Assembly (NCBI RefSeq): GCF_001468225.1
Contig: NZ_LNRU01000018.1
Location: 1-53,200 of the forward strand
Length of the DNA stretch: 53,200 nucleotides
Direction: 5' to 3'
Source of the DNA: Sphingopyxis sp. H053
GTDB taxonomy: Bacteria > Pseudomonadota > Alphaproteobacteria > Sphingomonadales > Sphingomonadaceae
Made by a program: the position numbers and the translations under genes
Shown: in pieces, positions 16,024 to 26,051 of the stretch
How the letters are laid out: every line of letters starts with the position of its first letter
Position numbering within the stretch: the stretch's first letter is position 1
The notes under the pieces: generated by a model
Told to the model about the DNA's origin: nothing
Databases searched by the model: none
Seen by the model: the letters and a program-made list of their open reading frames with translations, nothing else

Positions 16024-16932
16024 ATGAACTCCAATCACGACCCTGTCCTTCAATCGGCCGCGATCAACCTCGTCGAGGCCCTTGGCGGGCTATGGCGCGA
16101 TGGCGGCGCGATGTGCCGATGTCCCGCGCATGATGATACAAGCCCCAGCCTGTCGGTCCGGATCGGCGAGCGAAGCCTGTTGTTCAAATGTTTCGCGGGC
16201 TGCCCGACTGCCGAGATATTGCGGGCGATCCGCCGGCTTCATCTCGGCATTCCATCGACTGCGCGCACGCCCTCCTTGAGTCCCATCGGCGCGCCATCGC
16301 CCATGACCGCGCTCGCGCGCCGAATCTGGGATGCCGGTGATCCTCTGCGAGGTACCGCTGGCGATCGCTATCTGCGCTCGCGCGCCCTCGCGATCCGGAC
16401 ATCGGCGCTGCGATACAATCCGCGTACGCCCCTGGGCCGCGGCCCAAGCGTCCGGTTTCGTCCAGCCATCATCGCCCCGATCGTCGAAGCGTCCCGATTG
16501 GTCGCTGTCCAGCGCATCTTTCTCGACCCGTCCACAGCGACGCTGGCCGCCGATCTCGAGAAACCCAAGCTCACGCTCGGCCGTCCATTGGCCGGGGCGG
16601 TTCGCCTGTCTCGCACACGCACGGTGCTCGGCCTCGCCGAAGGGATTGAGACGGCGCTTTCGGCCATGGTCCTGCTCGGTATCCCGGTATGGGCTACCCT
16701 TGGAAATGAGCGTCTGCCCCGGATCCGGTTGCCCGACACGATCGAGCACCTCCTGCTTCTTCCCGACGCCGACAAGGCCGGCCGGGCCGGCGCGCACCTC
16801 GCGGAGCGGGCCTATGCCTGTCCCGGCCGCACTGTCGAAACGCGAATGCCTTGGTTCGGTTTGAATGACTGGAACAATGTCTTGCGGCGGGTGGCTGCAA
16901 ACGGCGATCGCGATCTGGCCGACGCGGCCTGA
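16024..16932 (+). CDS. Toprim-domain primase-like protein
   Basis: 302 residues. The N-terminus has a zinc-finger pattern of bacterial/phage primases: Cys31, Cys33 and His36 in CRCPAHDD, and Cys56 and Cys60 in FKCFAGC. The C-terminal part is a Toprim domain with the acidic motif in LGLAEGIETALSAM (about residue 205) and a DxD-type motif in LLLLPDADKAGRAG (about residue 247). Such proteins occur in alphaproteobacterial plasmids and integrative elements, where they may prime the transferred strand or replication. A full primase catalytic domain is not visible, so activity is uncertain. The ribosome site is weak. Confidence 0.85.
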   Translation: MNSNHDPVLQSAAINLVEALGGLWRDGGAMCRCPAHDDTSPSLSVRIGERSLLFKCFAGCPTAEILRAIRRLHLGIPSTARTPSLSPIGAPSPMTALARRIWDAGDPLRGTAGDRYLRSRALAIRTSALRYNPRTPLGRGPSVRFRPAIIAPIVEASRLVAVQRIFLDPSTATLAADLEKPKLTLGRPLAGAVRLSRTRTVLGLAEGIETALSAMVLLGIPVWATLGNERLPRIRLPDTIEHLLLLPDADKAGRAGAHLAERAYACPGRTVETRMPWFGLNDWNNVLRRVAANGDRDLADAA

Positions 16933-17107
16933 CGCGACGCGGCCGAACCAGTGTCGGCCATGAAGGCATAAAGTCTCCTGCCAAGCGGCGTTCGCCGGGA
17001 ACCGATGAGAGGCCAGGGCGCCCGCGCACTCGCGGAAGGGAGGGGGGAGGGGCGCGGGTGCGGCTTGCGGCCTGATGGTCAGGACGCCCCGCCTTCGGAG
17101 TATCATC

Positions 17108-19132
17108 ATGCAATATCCAATCCTCTACGCGCCCGCCGCCAATTGCTCGGTGTCGCCGCTCAACGTCCGCAAGCACAGCAATGCGACCGCCGACAGCGAG
17201 CTCGCCGCCAATCTGGGCGAGACCGGCGTTGTCCTGCAGAACCTCATCGGCGTCGCCGTGAAGCGCAAGAAGGATCATTTCAGCATCATCGGCGGTGGCC
17301 GGCGCTTGCGCGCTGTTCACGACCAGATCGCGCAAGGAAAGCTGCCCGCGGATTTCCTGGTCCCCGTGATGGTGATGGCGAACGAAAAGGACGCCATCGA
17401 GATGAGCCTCACAGAGAATTATTATAACCTCGCGATGAACCCGGCCGATGCCTGCGAGGCCTTCCGGAACATGATCGACAAGGAAGGCAAGACCACCGAG
17501 CAGGTCGCCAAGCGGCTCGGTCTGACGAGGCGCTTCGTCGAGGGCCGCCTGCGCCTCGCCAATCTAGCCGACCCGATCTTCGAGGCGCTGCGCTGTGAGC
17601 AGATCACGCTCGACATCGCCATCGCCTATGCCAGCACCTCCGACACCGGGCGCCAAGCGGGTGTTTTCGAAGAGCTCGGAGACAGCTATCATTCGAACAA
17701 TGTCGGCGAAATCCGCAGGCGCCTTGCCGCGGGCTCCTACAAGGGCGCCGATCCCAAGGCGGTCTTCGTGGGCCGCGAGGATTATGAGACCGCCGGCGGC
17801 CGTATCGATGGCGATCTTTTCTCCAGCACCGATACTGAGACCTGGCTTGACGGAGACATTCTCGAACGGCTTGCCGAAGAAAAACTCGTCGCCGCGGCGC
17901 AGGCCATTCGGGAGCGCGAGGGCTTCGCGGAGGTTCGCGCGATTCCGGCGGGCCGGATCCCCTATATGGAAACCTGCCAGCTCGAACATCTCGATGGCGA
18001 GCCCGTTCCGCTGAGCGAAGATGCGGCCGTCCGCAAGGCCGCCATCGAGGCCGAGGTTGCGGAGATCGAACGGGTCGGGGAGGATGTCGGGGCGTATGAC
18101 GAAGCGCAATATGACCGCCTCGAAGCGCTGAACGAGGAGCTCGAAACCATCGAGGATACCGGTTCCGTCTTCACCGACGAGCAGCGCGCCACTGCGATCG
18201 CCTATGTCGTCATCGACAATAACGGCCAGCCCATGCTTCATGAGCAGCTCTACGTCCTGCCCGCCGTCGATGAGGACGCTCCCGGCGATGAAGGCGAGGA
18301 CGAGGAGGACGATGGCGATGGCGGCGAGGGCGAGGACGACGGCGTCCAGGATGAAAAGGACGAGGTCAAATTCAGTGCCCGGCTCCGCGATGAGCTCGCG
18401 ATGATGAAGACCGAACTTCTCGCCGTCCATGTCGCCAGTGATCCTCATTTCGCGCTCGATCTCGGCACCTTCATCATGGTCGATACTGCAACGCGAACCT
18501 ATGGCAGCTTCGATATGCCGAGCGAGCTCCGCGCGAGCGCACCCCACCCACGCGTCGCCAATTTCGACAGCGGCATGGCCGCCGCCGAGGCTTGGGCAAA
18601 GCTCGATGCCACGCTCGACCGGAGCTGGGCCAACCACAAGGACATCGAGCAGCGATATGACGGCTTTTGCTCGCTCGACGATGAGGCGCGGGCGGCCTGG
18701 CTCGGCTGGGCCGTCGCGCGAACGCTCCAGTCGGTTCCCGACGGCGCGGCCGGGAGCGGTTTCCTCAACCATCTCGGCGCCAAGCTTGGAATCGACGTGG
18801 CTGCCTGGTGGAGACCGACGGCCCGAAATTTCTTCGATCGCATCACCAGGCCTGCTATCCTGAAGCTCTTCGCGGCCATCGGCGGCAGCGAACTCGCGAG
18901 CCGCTACGCCGCGTCGCGCAAATATGACCTCGCCGTCTCGGCCGAAAAGCTCTTCGCGGGTACGATCATCATGGACAATGACGCCAAGGAACTGGCGCTG
19001 GTCTGGCTTCCAGGCGCGATGCGCTTCGTCGCCGAGGCCGATCAGGTCGGGGTCGACTTTCCCTGCGACGCCGATGGCGACGGTGCCACGGTCACGGCCG
19101 AGGAAGGCGGGTCGATGTCCGCGGCGGCCTGA
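17108..19132 (+). CDS. ParB/Srx-like nuclease-domain protein, large plasmid type
   Basis: 674 residues from ATG 17108. Residues about 10-120 are a ParB N-terminal domain (SPLNVRKHS and IIGGGRRLRAVHDQIAQG); this is followed by a helix-turn-helix region (EQVAKRLGLTRRFVEGRLRL), so it could bind DNA. A very acidic stretch sits near residues 390-420, and the C-terminal third is unassigned. The size and lack of a ParA neighbour argue against a simple partition protein; such long ParB-like proteins are common on alphaproteobacterial conjugative plasmids, next to Toprim and strawberry-notch genes as here. Confidence 0.85.
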   Translation: MQYPILYAPAANCSVSPLNVRKHSNATADSELAANLGETGVVLQNLIGVAVKRKKDHFSIIGGGRRLRAVHDQIAQGKLPADFLVPVMVMANEKDAIEMSLTENYYNLAMNPADACEAFRNMIDKEGKTTEQVAKRLGLTRRFVEGRLRLANLADPIFEALRCEQITLDIAIAYASTSDTGRQAGVFEELGDSYHSNNVGEIRRRLAAGSYKGADPKAVFVGREDYETAGGRIDGDLFSSTDTETWLDGDILERLAEEKLVAAAQAIREREGFAEVRAIPAGRIPYMETCQLEHLDGEPVPLSEDAAVRKAAIEAEVAEIERVGEDVGAYDEAQYDRLEALNEELETIEDTGSVFTDEQRATAIAYVVIDNNGQPMLHEQLYVLPAVDEDAPGDEGEDEEDDGDGGEGEDDGVQDEKDEVKFSARLRDELAMMKTELLAVHVASDPHFALDLGTFIMVDTATRTYGSFDMPSELRASAPHPRVANFDSGMAAAEAWAKLDATLDRSWANHKDIEQRYDGFCSLDDEARAAWLGWAVARTLQSVPDGAAGSGFLNHLGAKLGIDVAAWWRPTARNFFDRITRPAILKLFAAIGGSELASRYAASRKYDLAVSAEKLFAGTIIMDNDAKELALVWLPGAMRFVAEADQVGVDFPCDADGDGATVTAEEGGSMSAAA

Positions 19133-19146
19133 CGAACCTGCGCTTG

Positions 19147-19171
19147 GGGGCCGCGGCGGTGCTGCGGCCCC
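19147..19171. other. Stable hairpin between parB-like and helicase genes
   Basis: GGGGCCGC (19147-19154) and GCGGCCCC (19164-19171) form a perfect 8-base stem with a 9-base loop, 14 bases after the ParB-like stop codon. No T-run follows, so it is not a standard terminator; it may protect the upstream mRNA end or attenuate readthrough into the helicase gene. Confidence 0.4.
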
Positions 19172-19308
19172 ATCGCACCTCGATGTCCACCGTTACCACC
19201 ATCGGCCCGTTCCCTGGACCCGACGGAAATGCACCTTCTGTCAAGATAAAGGGAAGGGGGCGTGAGAAGAAGGCGGCGATCCGGCCGCCCTTTGCCCAGG
19301 AGCCACTT

Positions 19309-22300
19309 ATGCATTCTGCCATTTTTGCCGGACGCTTGCCCGAGCCTTCCGCCTGTGCCGAACCCGGTGATGGGCGCACCGCCAGAGTGCTGGCCGTCGC
19401 CCGAGCCGTGGCCGAGCGGCTCGCGGGCCGCGGCGCGATCAGTCGCCAGGCTCTCACGTCGCTGATGACCGAGGCTTATGGCGCGAGCGATGCGGCCGGC
19501 GCCTGGTCGATGCGCGACGCATATGACGCGCTCGAGGCGGCCCAGCTTCTGCTCCTTCTAAGCCCTGCGGGACCGCTATCGGATCAAGACGCTCTCTCCG
19601 CCCGGCTTCATGCGCTCGACGACGTCGCACGCGCGCTGCCGCCGCAAACCTATCGCAGCGAGCAGCAGGTCGAGCTGCAACAATTCTCGACCCCGCTGCC
19701 GCTGGCCTGGCTTGTGGCTGTCGCCGCCGCGATGACCGACGAGGACATCGTGCTCGAACCGTCCGCCGGTATCGGGATGCTGGCGGTCCACGCGCGGCGC
19801 ATGGGGGCGGCGCTCATCCTCAACGAACGCGATCCGGGACGCGCAGGACTGTTGACTGCCGTCATGGGCCAGCCTGTCTCGCGGCACGACGCGGAGTTTA
19901 TCGACGACATGATCGATCCCGATTGCCGCCCGACGGTCGTGCTCATCAATCCGCCCTTCGGCCGAAGCGAGGGGCGCGGGCTCGACCGGCATGCCGCTGC
20001 CCGCCACCTGCGTTCCGCGCTGTTGCGGCTTGCGCCGGGTGGACGCTGCGTCGCGATCATGCCGCCGTCATTCGCACCCGACGGCGCCGGCGCGACCAGC
20101 TATCAATCGGTGTGCGCGGTCGCGACACCCCGCGCTGAAATCACCCTGGAAGGCAAACCCTTCGCGCGGCAGGGAACCTCGATCACCGTGCGTCTCTGCG
20201 TCTTCGACAAGGGCTGGCGCGGGTGCACCGAACGTCACCTCGCATCGAGCTTTACGGATGCGCTCCCGATCATTGCTGCGCTTCCGCCGCGGCTTGCCCT
20301 CGCTCCGCGCGAGCCCGAGCCCGAGCCTGCGCGCCTATCGGCTATCGCCGCCGCCGCGCCGCAGCGGTCGCGCGCGCTCCTCGGCGGCCTTGGCGGCGTC
20401 CGGCGCCTCGCGGTTCCACCTGTTGCACCGGCGCTCGATGCCACGCCGCAGCCGCTCGCCTATGAATTGCTCGCAGAGGTGCCGGCGGCCGATGAACCGG
20501 TGGGCATCTATGTTCCCTGGCGTCTCACGCGGATCGCCTTTCCGGAACCAAATCCCCATCCGGACCAACTCGTCGAATCGGTCGCAATGTCGTCGATCCT
20601 GCCGCCGGTGCCGCATTATCATCCGCTTCTTCCACCATCCGCAGCTGCAGCGCTCTCCGACGCGCAGCGCGAGGCCGCCATATACGCCGGCCAGGCGTTC
20701 GAGCGCGATCTCCCCGGCCTGTATGTGCCGGACGCAGCTGGCACCGCCCTTCTACCCGGGGCGGAGGGCCAGCCCTATCGCATGGGCTATATGGTCGGCG
20801 ACGGCACCGGCGTCGGCAAGGGGCAGCAGGTCGCTGCCTGCATCCTCGATCGCTGGTGCCGCGGACACCGCAAGGCGCTCTGGATCTCCAAAAGCGCCGC
20901 TCTGATCGAGGATGCGCGGCGCGACTGGTCGGCACTCGGCGGACTGCCGATCGACATCCAGCCGCTCGACGCCTTTCCGCTCGGCTCGGACATCCCGATG
21001 GAGAGCGGCATCCTATTCCTCACCTATGCGACGCTCCGGTCGCAGCGCGACGACGCACCTTCGCGGCTTCAGCAAATCCTGCGATGGCTCGGGACCGGCT
21101 TCGCGGGGCTGCTCGCCTTTGATGAAGCGCACGAGCTCGCCAATGCTGCGGGCACCGAGACCATCCACGGCAAACAGAAGGGATCCGAGCAAGGGCTGGC
21201 CGGCGTGCGCCTCCAGAACATGTTGCCGCGCGCGTGCATCCTCTACAATTCAGCAACCGGCGCCACCGATCCGGCCAATCTCTGCTATGCCACGCGCCTC
21301 GGTCTCTGGGGTCAGGGCACCGCTTTCGAGACCCGCGAGGCCTTCATGGCCGCGATCGCGAGTGGCGGCATCGCGGCAATGGAAATCGTCGCCCGCGACC
21401 TCAAGGCGCTCGGCCTCTACACGGCCCGCTCGCTCACCTTCCGCGGCGTCGAATATGCGCCGCTCGAGCACGTCCTGACCGAGGATCAGATCCGCGTCTA
21501 CGATGCCTATGCCGACGCCTGGAGCATCATCCACCGCCGCCTCGACGAGGTGCTTGAGGCCACCAACATCGTCGACCGCATGACCGGGCGGTCGCTCAAC
21601 GCACAAGCCAAGGGGGCCGCGCTCTCGCGCTTCGAAAGCGCGAAGCAGCGCTTCTTCGGCCAAGTGCTGATCGCCATGAAACTGCCCACGCTCTTTGGCG
21701 CGATCGAGCATCATCTCGCGCGCGACCATCATGTCGTGATCCAGCTCGTGACCACCGCCGAGGCCATGCTCGAACGCCGGCTTGCGGGACTTGGCGCCGA
21801 CGAACGCGCAAACCTTGAAATCGAGCTCTCACCCCGCGAGTATATGGTGGAATATCTCAAAACGGCCTTCCCGACGCGCATGCTGCGCGTCTTCAAGGGC
21901 ACCGACGGTGAGCCTCGCTCCGAAATCGTCGTCGATGCGGCGGGCCATCCGATTCACAGCCAGGAAGCGCTTCGCGCGCGCGACGATCTCATAGAGCAAC
22001 TCTGCGCGATGCCTGCGATCCCGAGTGCCCTTGACGCGATCATCTCCCGGTTCGGTACGGACCTTGTTGCCGAGGTGACCGGACGAAGCCGGCGGCTGTT
22101 GACCGATATGGTGGGGCGGCAGCGGATCGAACGGCGCACCGCGCGCAGCAATATCGCGGAGGCCGACGCCTTCATGGCGGGCGCGAAGCGGATCCTCATA
22201 TTCTCGGACGCTGGCGGCACCGGACGGAGCTATCATGCCGATCGCAAATGCCCGACCGCGCACCGCCGCCGCGCGCACTTTCTTCTCGAACCGGGATGGC

Positions 22301-23637
22301 GGGCGTCCAACGCGATCCAGGGGCTTGGCCGCTCCAACCGCACCGACCAGCAAAGCGCCCCGATTTTCATTCCCGCGGCAACCAATTGCTGGGGTGAACG
22401 GCGCTTCATCAGCACTATCGCCCGCCGGCTCGACAGCCTCGGTGCCCTGACCCGTGGTCAACGCCAGGCCGGGGGCCAGAATCTCTTCGATCCTGCGGAC
22501 AATCTCGAGAGCGACCATGCCAAGGATGCGCTCCAGCAATGGTACAGGCTGCTGCACCGCGGAAAACTCAAGAGTACCTCGCTTGCCGACTATGTCGGCA
22601 TGACGGGTCTCAAGCTGGTCAACGAGGACAGCGGGGAACTGCTCGACAAGCTGCCGCCGATCCAGCGCTGGCTGAATCGCCTGCTCGCGCTCAGGATTGC
22701 GACTCAGAATGCCATCTTCGAGGAATATTTCGGGCTGATCCAGGCCCGCATTCAGGTTGCGCGGGAGGCGGGCACGCTCGACGTCGGTGTCGAGACGATC
22801 CTTGCCGATGAGATGCGCATCGTCGAGGAACAAGTGCTGCGGTGCGATCCGGTGAGCGGCGCTGAAACCAAACTGTGCCGGATCGAACTGAAACGTCGGC
22901 GGCGCGCCACGGCGCTTCCCGTCCTCCTCGATCAATGGCGCGACTGCGGCGATATCCAGTTCCTCCGCAACGAACGATCGGGCCGTGTCGCGCTTCGCGT
23001 GCCGTCCTGGTCGATACTCGATGACGATGGCCAATCGATCCGCATCTGGGAGCTCATCCGACCCACCGGTTCCGATCGCATTCGCGAGTCCAGGCTTGCT
23101 GCCAGCCACTGGCAGGCGACCGGAAAAGCCGACTTTGCGCGGCTCTGGCAGGCGGAATGCGAGATGGCGGCGCAGGAGGTCGAAACCAGCGACATCAACG
23201 TCGCAACGGGTCTTCTCCTGCCGGTCTGGGACAAGCTTCCCGATGATGACGTCCGCGTCTGGCGGATCGCGGACCAGGCCGGCAACGCCGTCCTCGGCCG
23301 TATCGTCTCGCCTGCGGGATTGGAGCGCCTCGCCGCGACATTTGGCATCAACATGGAGTTCGGCCTGACGCCGGCCGAGATCATCAGAGCTGCCCGTTCG
23401 TCCGAGGGCGTGGCAATTCCGGGCCTCGAACCGGCGCGTCTCCGCCGCGCGCTGGTCAATGACGAGCCTCGACTGGAAATCATGAACTATCCTCCGGACA
23501 GCCGTGCCCGATTGAAGGCGCTCGGCTGCTTTACCGAGATCATTGCTTACAAGACCCGGGTCTTTGTTCCCCCGAAGCAGGCCGAGGCGATCATCGCGGC
23601 CATCGGCGAGCCGATGGCCAGCCAGGCCGCCGCCTGA
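19309..23637 (+). CDS. Strawberry-notch-like helicase fused to a methyltransferase-like domain
   Basis: 1442 residues from ATG 19309. The N-terminal part is a class I SAM-dependent methyltransferase-like domain: VLEPSAGIGMLAVHA (about 148) and the catalytic NPPF at 214-217. The centre and C-terminus are a superfamily 2 helicase of the strawberry-notch type: Walker A GDGTGVGKGQQ from residue 497, DEAH at 605-608, and the arginine-finger motif GLGRSNRTDQ from 1005. Such proteins are frequent on conjugative plasmids and phages and are thought to act on incoming or outgoing DNA; whether the methyltransferase half is active is unknown. It ends one base into the next gene. Confidence 0.9.
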   Translation: MHSAIFAGRLPEPSACAEPGDGRTARVLAVARAVAERLAGRGAISRQALTSLMTEAYGASDAAGAWSMRDAYDALEAAQLLLLLSPAGPLSDQDALSARLHALDDVARALPPQTYRSEQQVELQQFSTPLPLAWLVAVAAAMTDEDIVLEPSAGIGMLAVHARRMGAALILNERDPGRAGLLTAVMGQPVSRHDAEFIDDMIDPDCRPTVVLINPPFGRSEGRGLDRHAAARHLRSALLRLAPGGRCVAIMPPSFAPDGAGATSYQSVCAVATPRAEITLEGKPFARQGTSITVRLCVFDKGWRGCTERHLASSFTDALPIIAALPPRLALAPREPEPEPARLSAIAAAAPQRSRALLGGLGGVRRLAVPPVAPALDATPQPLAYELLAEVPAADEPVGIYVPWRLTRIAFPEPNPHPDQLVESVAMSSILPPVPHYHPLLPPSAAAALSDAQREAAIYAGQAFERDLPGLYVPDAAGTALLPGAEGQPYRMGYMVGDGTGVGKGQQVAACILDRWCRGHRKALWISKSAALIEDARRDWSALGGLPIDIQPLDAFPLGSDIPMESGILFLTYATLRSQRDDAPSRLQQILRWLGTGFAGLLAFDEAHELANAAGTETIHGKQKGSEQGLAGVRLQNMLPRACILYNSATGATDPANLCYATRLGLWGQGTAFETREAFMAAIASGGIAAMEIVARDLKALGLYTARSLTFRGVEYAPLEHVLTEDQIRVYDAYADAWSIIHRRLDEVLEATNIVDRMTGRSLNAQAKGAALSRFESAKQRFFGQVLIAMKLPTLFGAIEHHLARDHHVVIQLVTTAEAMLERRLAGLGADERANLEIELSPREYMVEYLKTAFPTRMLRVFKGTDGEPRSEIVVDAAGHPIHSQEALRARDDLIEQLCAMPAIPSALDAIISRFGTDLVAEVTGRSRRLLTDMVGRQRIERRTARSNIAEADAFMAGAKRILIFSDAGGTGRSYHADRKCPTAHRRRAHFLLEPGWRASNAIQGLGRSNRTDQQSAPIFIPAATNCWGERRFISTIARRLDSLGALTRGQRQAGGQNLFDPADNLESDHAKDALQQWYRLLHRGKLKSTSLADYVGMTGLKLVNEDSGELLDKLPPIQRWLNRLLALRIATQNAIFEEYFGLIQARIQVAREAGTLDVGVETILADEMRIVEEQVLRCDPVSGAETKLCRIELKRRRRATALPVLLDQWRDCGDIQFLRNERSGRVALRVPSWSILDDDGQSIRIWELIRPTGSDRIRESRLAASHWQATGKADFARLWQAECEMAAQEVETSDINVATGLLLPVWDKLPDDDVRVWRIADQAGNAVLGRIVSPAGLERLAATFGINMEFGLTPAEIIRAARSSEGVAIPGLEPARLRRALVNDEPRLEIMNYPPDSRARLKALGCFTEIIAYKTRVFVPPKQAEAIIAAIGEPMASQAAA

Positions 23638-26051
23638 TGGAGATTGACCGTCGGCACCCAGCGTGCCGGATTTTTATGTCGCGGGGCACGGGGCGCGGCT
23701 ATTACAGCTCGGTCATGACCTTCGTACCCGAAGCCCAGTTGCAGGCCTATGTTCTGGCGCTGCTCCGCAAAGAACTGAAGCATCTGTCCCCTGGAGATTT
23801 TCAGGTCGAGAAGCGATTCAAGCTGCGGATAGGACATCATGAGGATGACTATGATGGCGCCGCGCTTTGGGAGGCCGAAGGTCGCGCCGACTTGCTCGTT
23901 CTTCACGGCAAGCGGCCACTCGCGCTCTTCGAACTCAAGCGCGAGGACAAGACTCTCAGCGAAGACCATGTTGGCCAGGGACGCAGCTATGCGGCGCAAC
24001 TCCTCGATCGTCCGCCGCTGGTCATCGTGAGCAACGGCAAGGAGACATGGGTGCGGCAAGCCAGCAACGGCGAGCCGCTCGACCCCGGTCTGGACGGTGC
24101 GGACTTCGCGGAGAAGCTGTTCAGCAATATCGGCAAGGTCGCAGCGTCAAACCTCGCTTGGGCGATCGAAATGCTCATGGGTCCGGAGACGACCATCTGG
24201 GTCGAGGCCGTCCGCGCACGCACCGACGCGCTGATCGAGCAGCTCACCGGAGACCCCGATGATGCCCGGCTGCCTTATGGCCGTGATCTGCTGTTCGGTC
24301 GACGGGCCACCGTCGACATCCTCTCCATGCTCAACGATGGCGCCAAGGCCGTTGTCCTCGAAGGCGCGCCGCTCTCCGGCAAAAGCAATGTGCTGCGCGA
24401 TCTTGCGCGCTTGACCCGCTCTTCTCCCGACTGGGCCATGTTGATGATCAACGCCGCCACGGCAGGTGCCGGACTCTTCCAGCGGATCGCCAATCTTTTC
24501 GAAGCGACGCTCGAATGGTCGCTTTCGCCGCAGGAAGTTCGGACATGGCTGCGGCGCATGTCCAGGTCGAACCGCAAGCCTGCTCTCATCCTCGCCGTGG
24601 ATGGCGTCGCACCAGGTTCGGCCGTCGCCTCGGACCTGGAAGAGCTTGCCGAAACCGGCTTCGGCGATGCCTTGCGGCTCGTTCTGTCTACCGATCGCGC
24701 CGATACGATCCTCCGCGGCGCGAATGGCCGCACACCGGGTGCACTCGAGCCGGTCGCGAAAGTGATCGAAGTCGACCTTCTCGACGATCAGGAATTTCAA
24801 TATGTCCGTGAAGCGATCGCACCCGCTCGCCTCTTCTTCTACGACGGCGCCGAGCTAAGCCAGGAATATCGCAGGCCTTGGGTCCTTCGCGCCGCGCTTG
24901 CTGCCGGCTCCATACCCGATGACGAGGATATCGCGGCCTTTATTCCGGCATCCATGGGACTCAAGTTCGTTCAGACTGCCCGTCAGCACCTTTCGAAGGT
25001 GGGCGGCGATACCGCCCGGCTCTTTCGCCTTCTGGCACGGGACGCGCTCGCGGACGGCGGCGAGGTGTCCGACGCTCTCGCGTTGACGCAAGCCAATGCC
25101 CTGGTCGTTCGCCGTGACGCCTTCGGCCCTGCGTCGGACGCAGCTGCGACAGCGCTCGCTGCACAAGGCTGGGTCAAAGGCAGCCGTCATCATGGCGGTG
25201 AGGATATCGTGGTTATTCGTGCGCCCGAGTTCCTGGTCAGCGAGCTCGCCTCCGAACTGGCCACACGCGTTTCCGAACGCCTGGCAGATGGCGCCGAAAC
25301 AGCCGCAACGGAGCTCCTCTGGCAATCGCAGCGCTTTTTCCTGGGAGACCTGATCGGTGCCTGCGCCATCGTCGACCTCGCAGCGCGCCAGCGGGCCCTG
25401 CCTCTCGAACTGCTTGCTTTTCTGATGAACTTCTTCCCCGAAGCCGAGACCATGGCGGGCAAGCTGGTCAGTGCGGAAGGAGAAGATGGAAGGCCGTTCT
25501 ACATGGTCTTTGACGAAAAGGGATGGGCAGCCCTTGCCGATGCAAACGGGAACCCGCTCAGCCCCTTCGAACGAGTCGATGAAGGCGATGAAGCCAGATC
25601 CTACAAGGACATGATCGCCTGGATGATCCTCTCTCAGCTTGCTCGTCTCCGCTCCGCATTCGGCGATTCCGACGGAGACCGTTTCGATTTCGAAATCATC
25701 ACCCATCTCGGTCAATGCGGTTTCCCGCTCGTCAACGGCGGCCGGACACCGATGCGACATGCAATCGAAGACCTGGGAGGCACGGCAACGGTTCTGGACC
25801 CCGGCCATGCGCTTGCCGAACCCTTGACCGCCGCAATCCACAAATTGATTGCCGAGGAATGGCCGTCCCTCGACCCCTTTTTCGAGAAGGTCCGGGAGGC
25901 GAATGCGCTTCCTCTTACGGTTAGGGTCCAGCATGCGCTTTTGGCCCTGCGAAATTCTGCGGCACCCGGTTTGCCGGCATGGGTCGAGGCCAAACTTGAA
26001 GATTTCATTTTCCCGTTGCGCCAGGAACAGCAGGGCGCCGGCTTTCTCTAG
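23637..26051 (+). CDS. HsdR_N-type nuclease fused to a P-loop NTPase
   Basis: 804 residues from ATG 23637, which shares its A with the preceding stop; ATG 23676 or 23715 may be the true start. Residues about 30-150 resemble the N-terminal nuclease of type I restriction R subunits: Asp85 (GRADLLV), Glu99-x-Lys101 (ALFELKR) and Gln114 (VGQGRSYA). From about 215 a P-loop NTPase begins, with Walker A GAPLSGKS at 243-250 and a Walker B-like ALILAVDG. About 400 further residues are helical and unassigned. There is no helicase domain, so it is not a normal HsdR. The plan, nuclease then STAND-like NTPase then a long sensor-like C-terminus, resembles antiviral STAND proteins, but I infer this from architecture only. 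Confidence 0.8.
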   Translation: MEIDRRHPACRIFMSRGTGRGYYSSVMTFVPEAQLQAYVLALLRKELKHLSPGDFQVEKRFKLRIGHHEDDYDGAALWEAEGRADLLVLHGKRPLALFELKREDKTLSEDHVGQGRSYAAQLLDRPPLVIVSNGKETWVRQASNGEPLDPGLDGADFAEKLFSNIGKVAASNLAWAIEMLMGPETTIWVEAVRARTDALIEQLTGDPDDARLPYGRDLLFGRRATVDILSMLNDGAKAVVLEGAPLSGKSNVLRDLARLTRSSPDWAMLMINAATAGAGLFQRIANLFEATLEWSLSPQEVRTWLRRMSRSNRKPALILAVDGVAPGSAVASDLEELAETGFGDALRLVLSTDRADTILRGANGRTPGALEPVAKVIEVDLLDDQEFQYVREAIAPARLFFYDGAELSQEYRRPWVLRAALAAGSIPDDEDIAAFIPASMGLKFVQTARQHLSKVGGDTARLFRLLARDALADGGEVSDALALTQANALVVRRDAFGPASDAAATALAAQGWVKGSRHHGGEDIVVIRAPEFLVSELASELATRVSERLADGAETAATELLWQSQRFFLGDLIGACAIVDLAARQRALPLELLAFLMNFFPEAETMAGKLVSAEGEDGRPFYMVFDEKGWAALADANGNPLSPFERVDEGDEARSYKDMIAWMILSQLARLRSAFGDSDGDRFDFEIITHLGQCGFPLVNGGRTPMRHAIEDLGGTATVLDPGHALAEPLTAAIHKLIAEEWPSLDPFFEKVREANALPLTVRVQHALLALRNSAAPGLPAWVEAKLEDFIFPLRQEQQGAGFL

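Noticed and set aside
17564..18772. 402-codon minus-strand frame opposite the ParB-like gene
   Set aside because: Typical antisense shadow in GC-rich coding DNA; the plus strand has ParB domain motifs.
17108..19132. Reading the ParB-like gene as a partition locus
   Set aside because: No ParA gene or obvious parS cluster beside it; size and context fit the large ParB-like plasmid protein group instead.
23637..26051. Type I restriction system
   Set aside because: No HsdS or HsdM genes nearby and no helicase domain; only the nuclease domain resembles HsdR.
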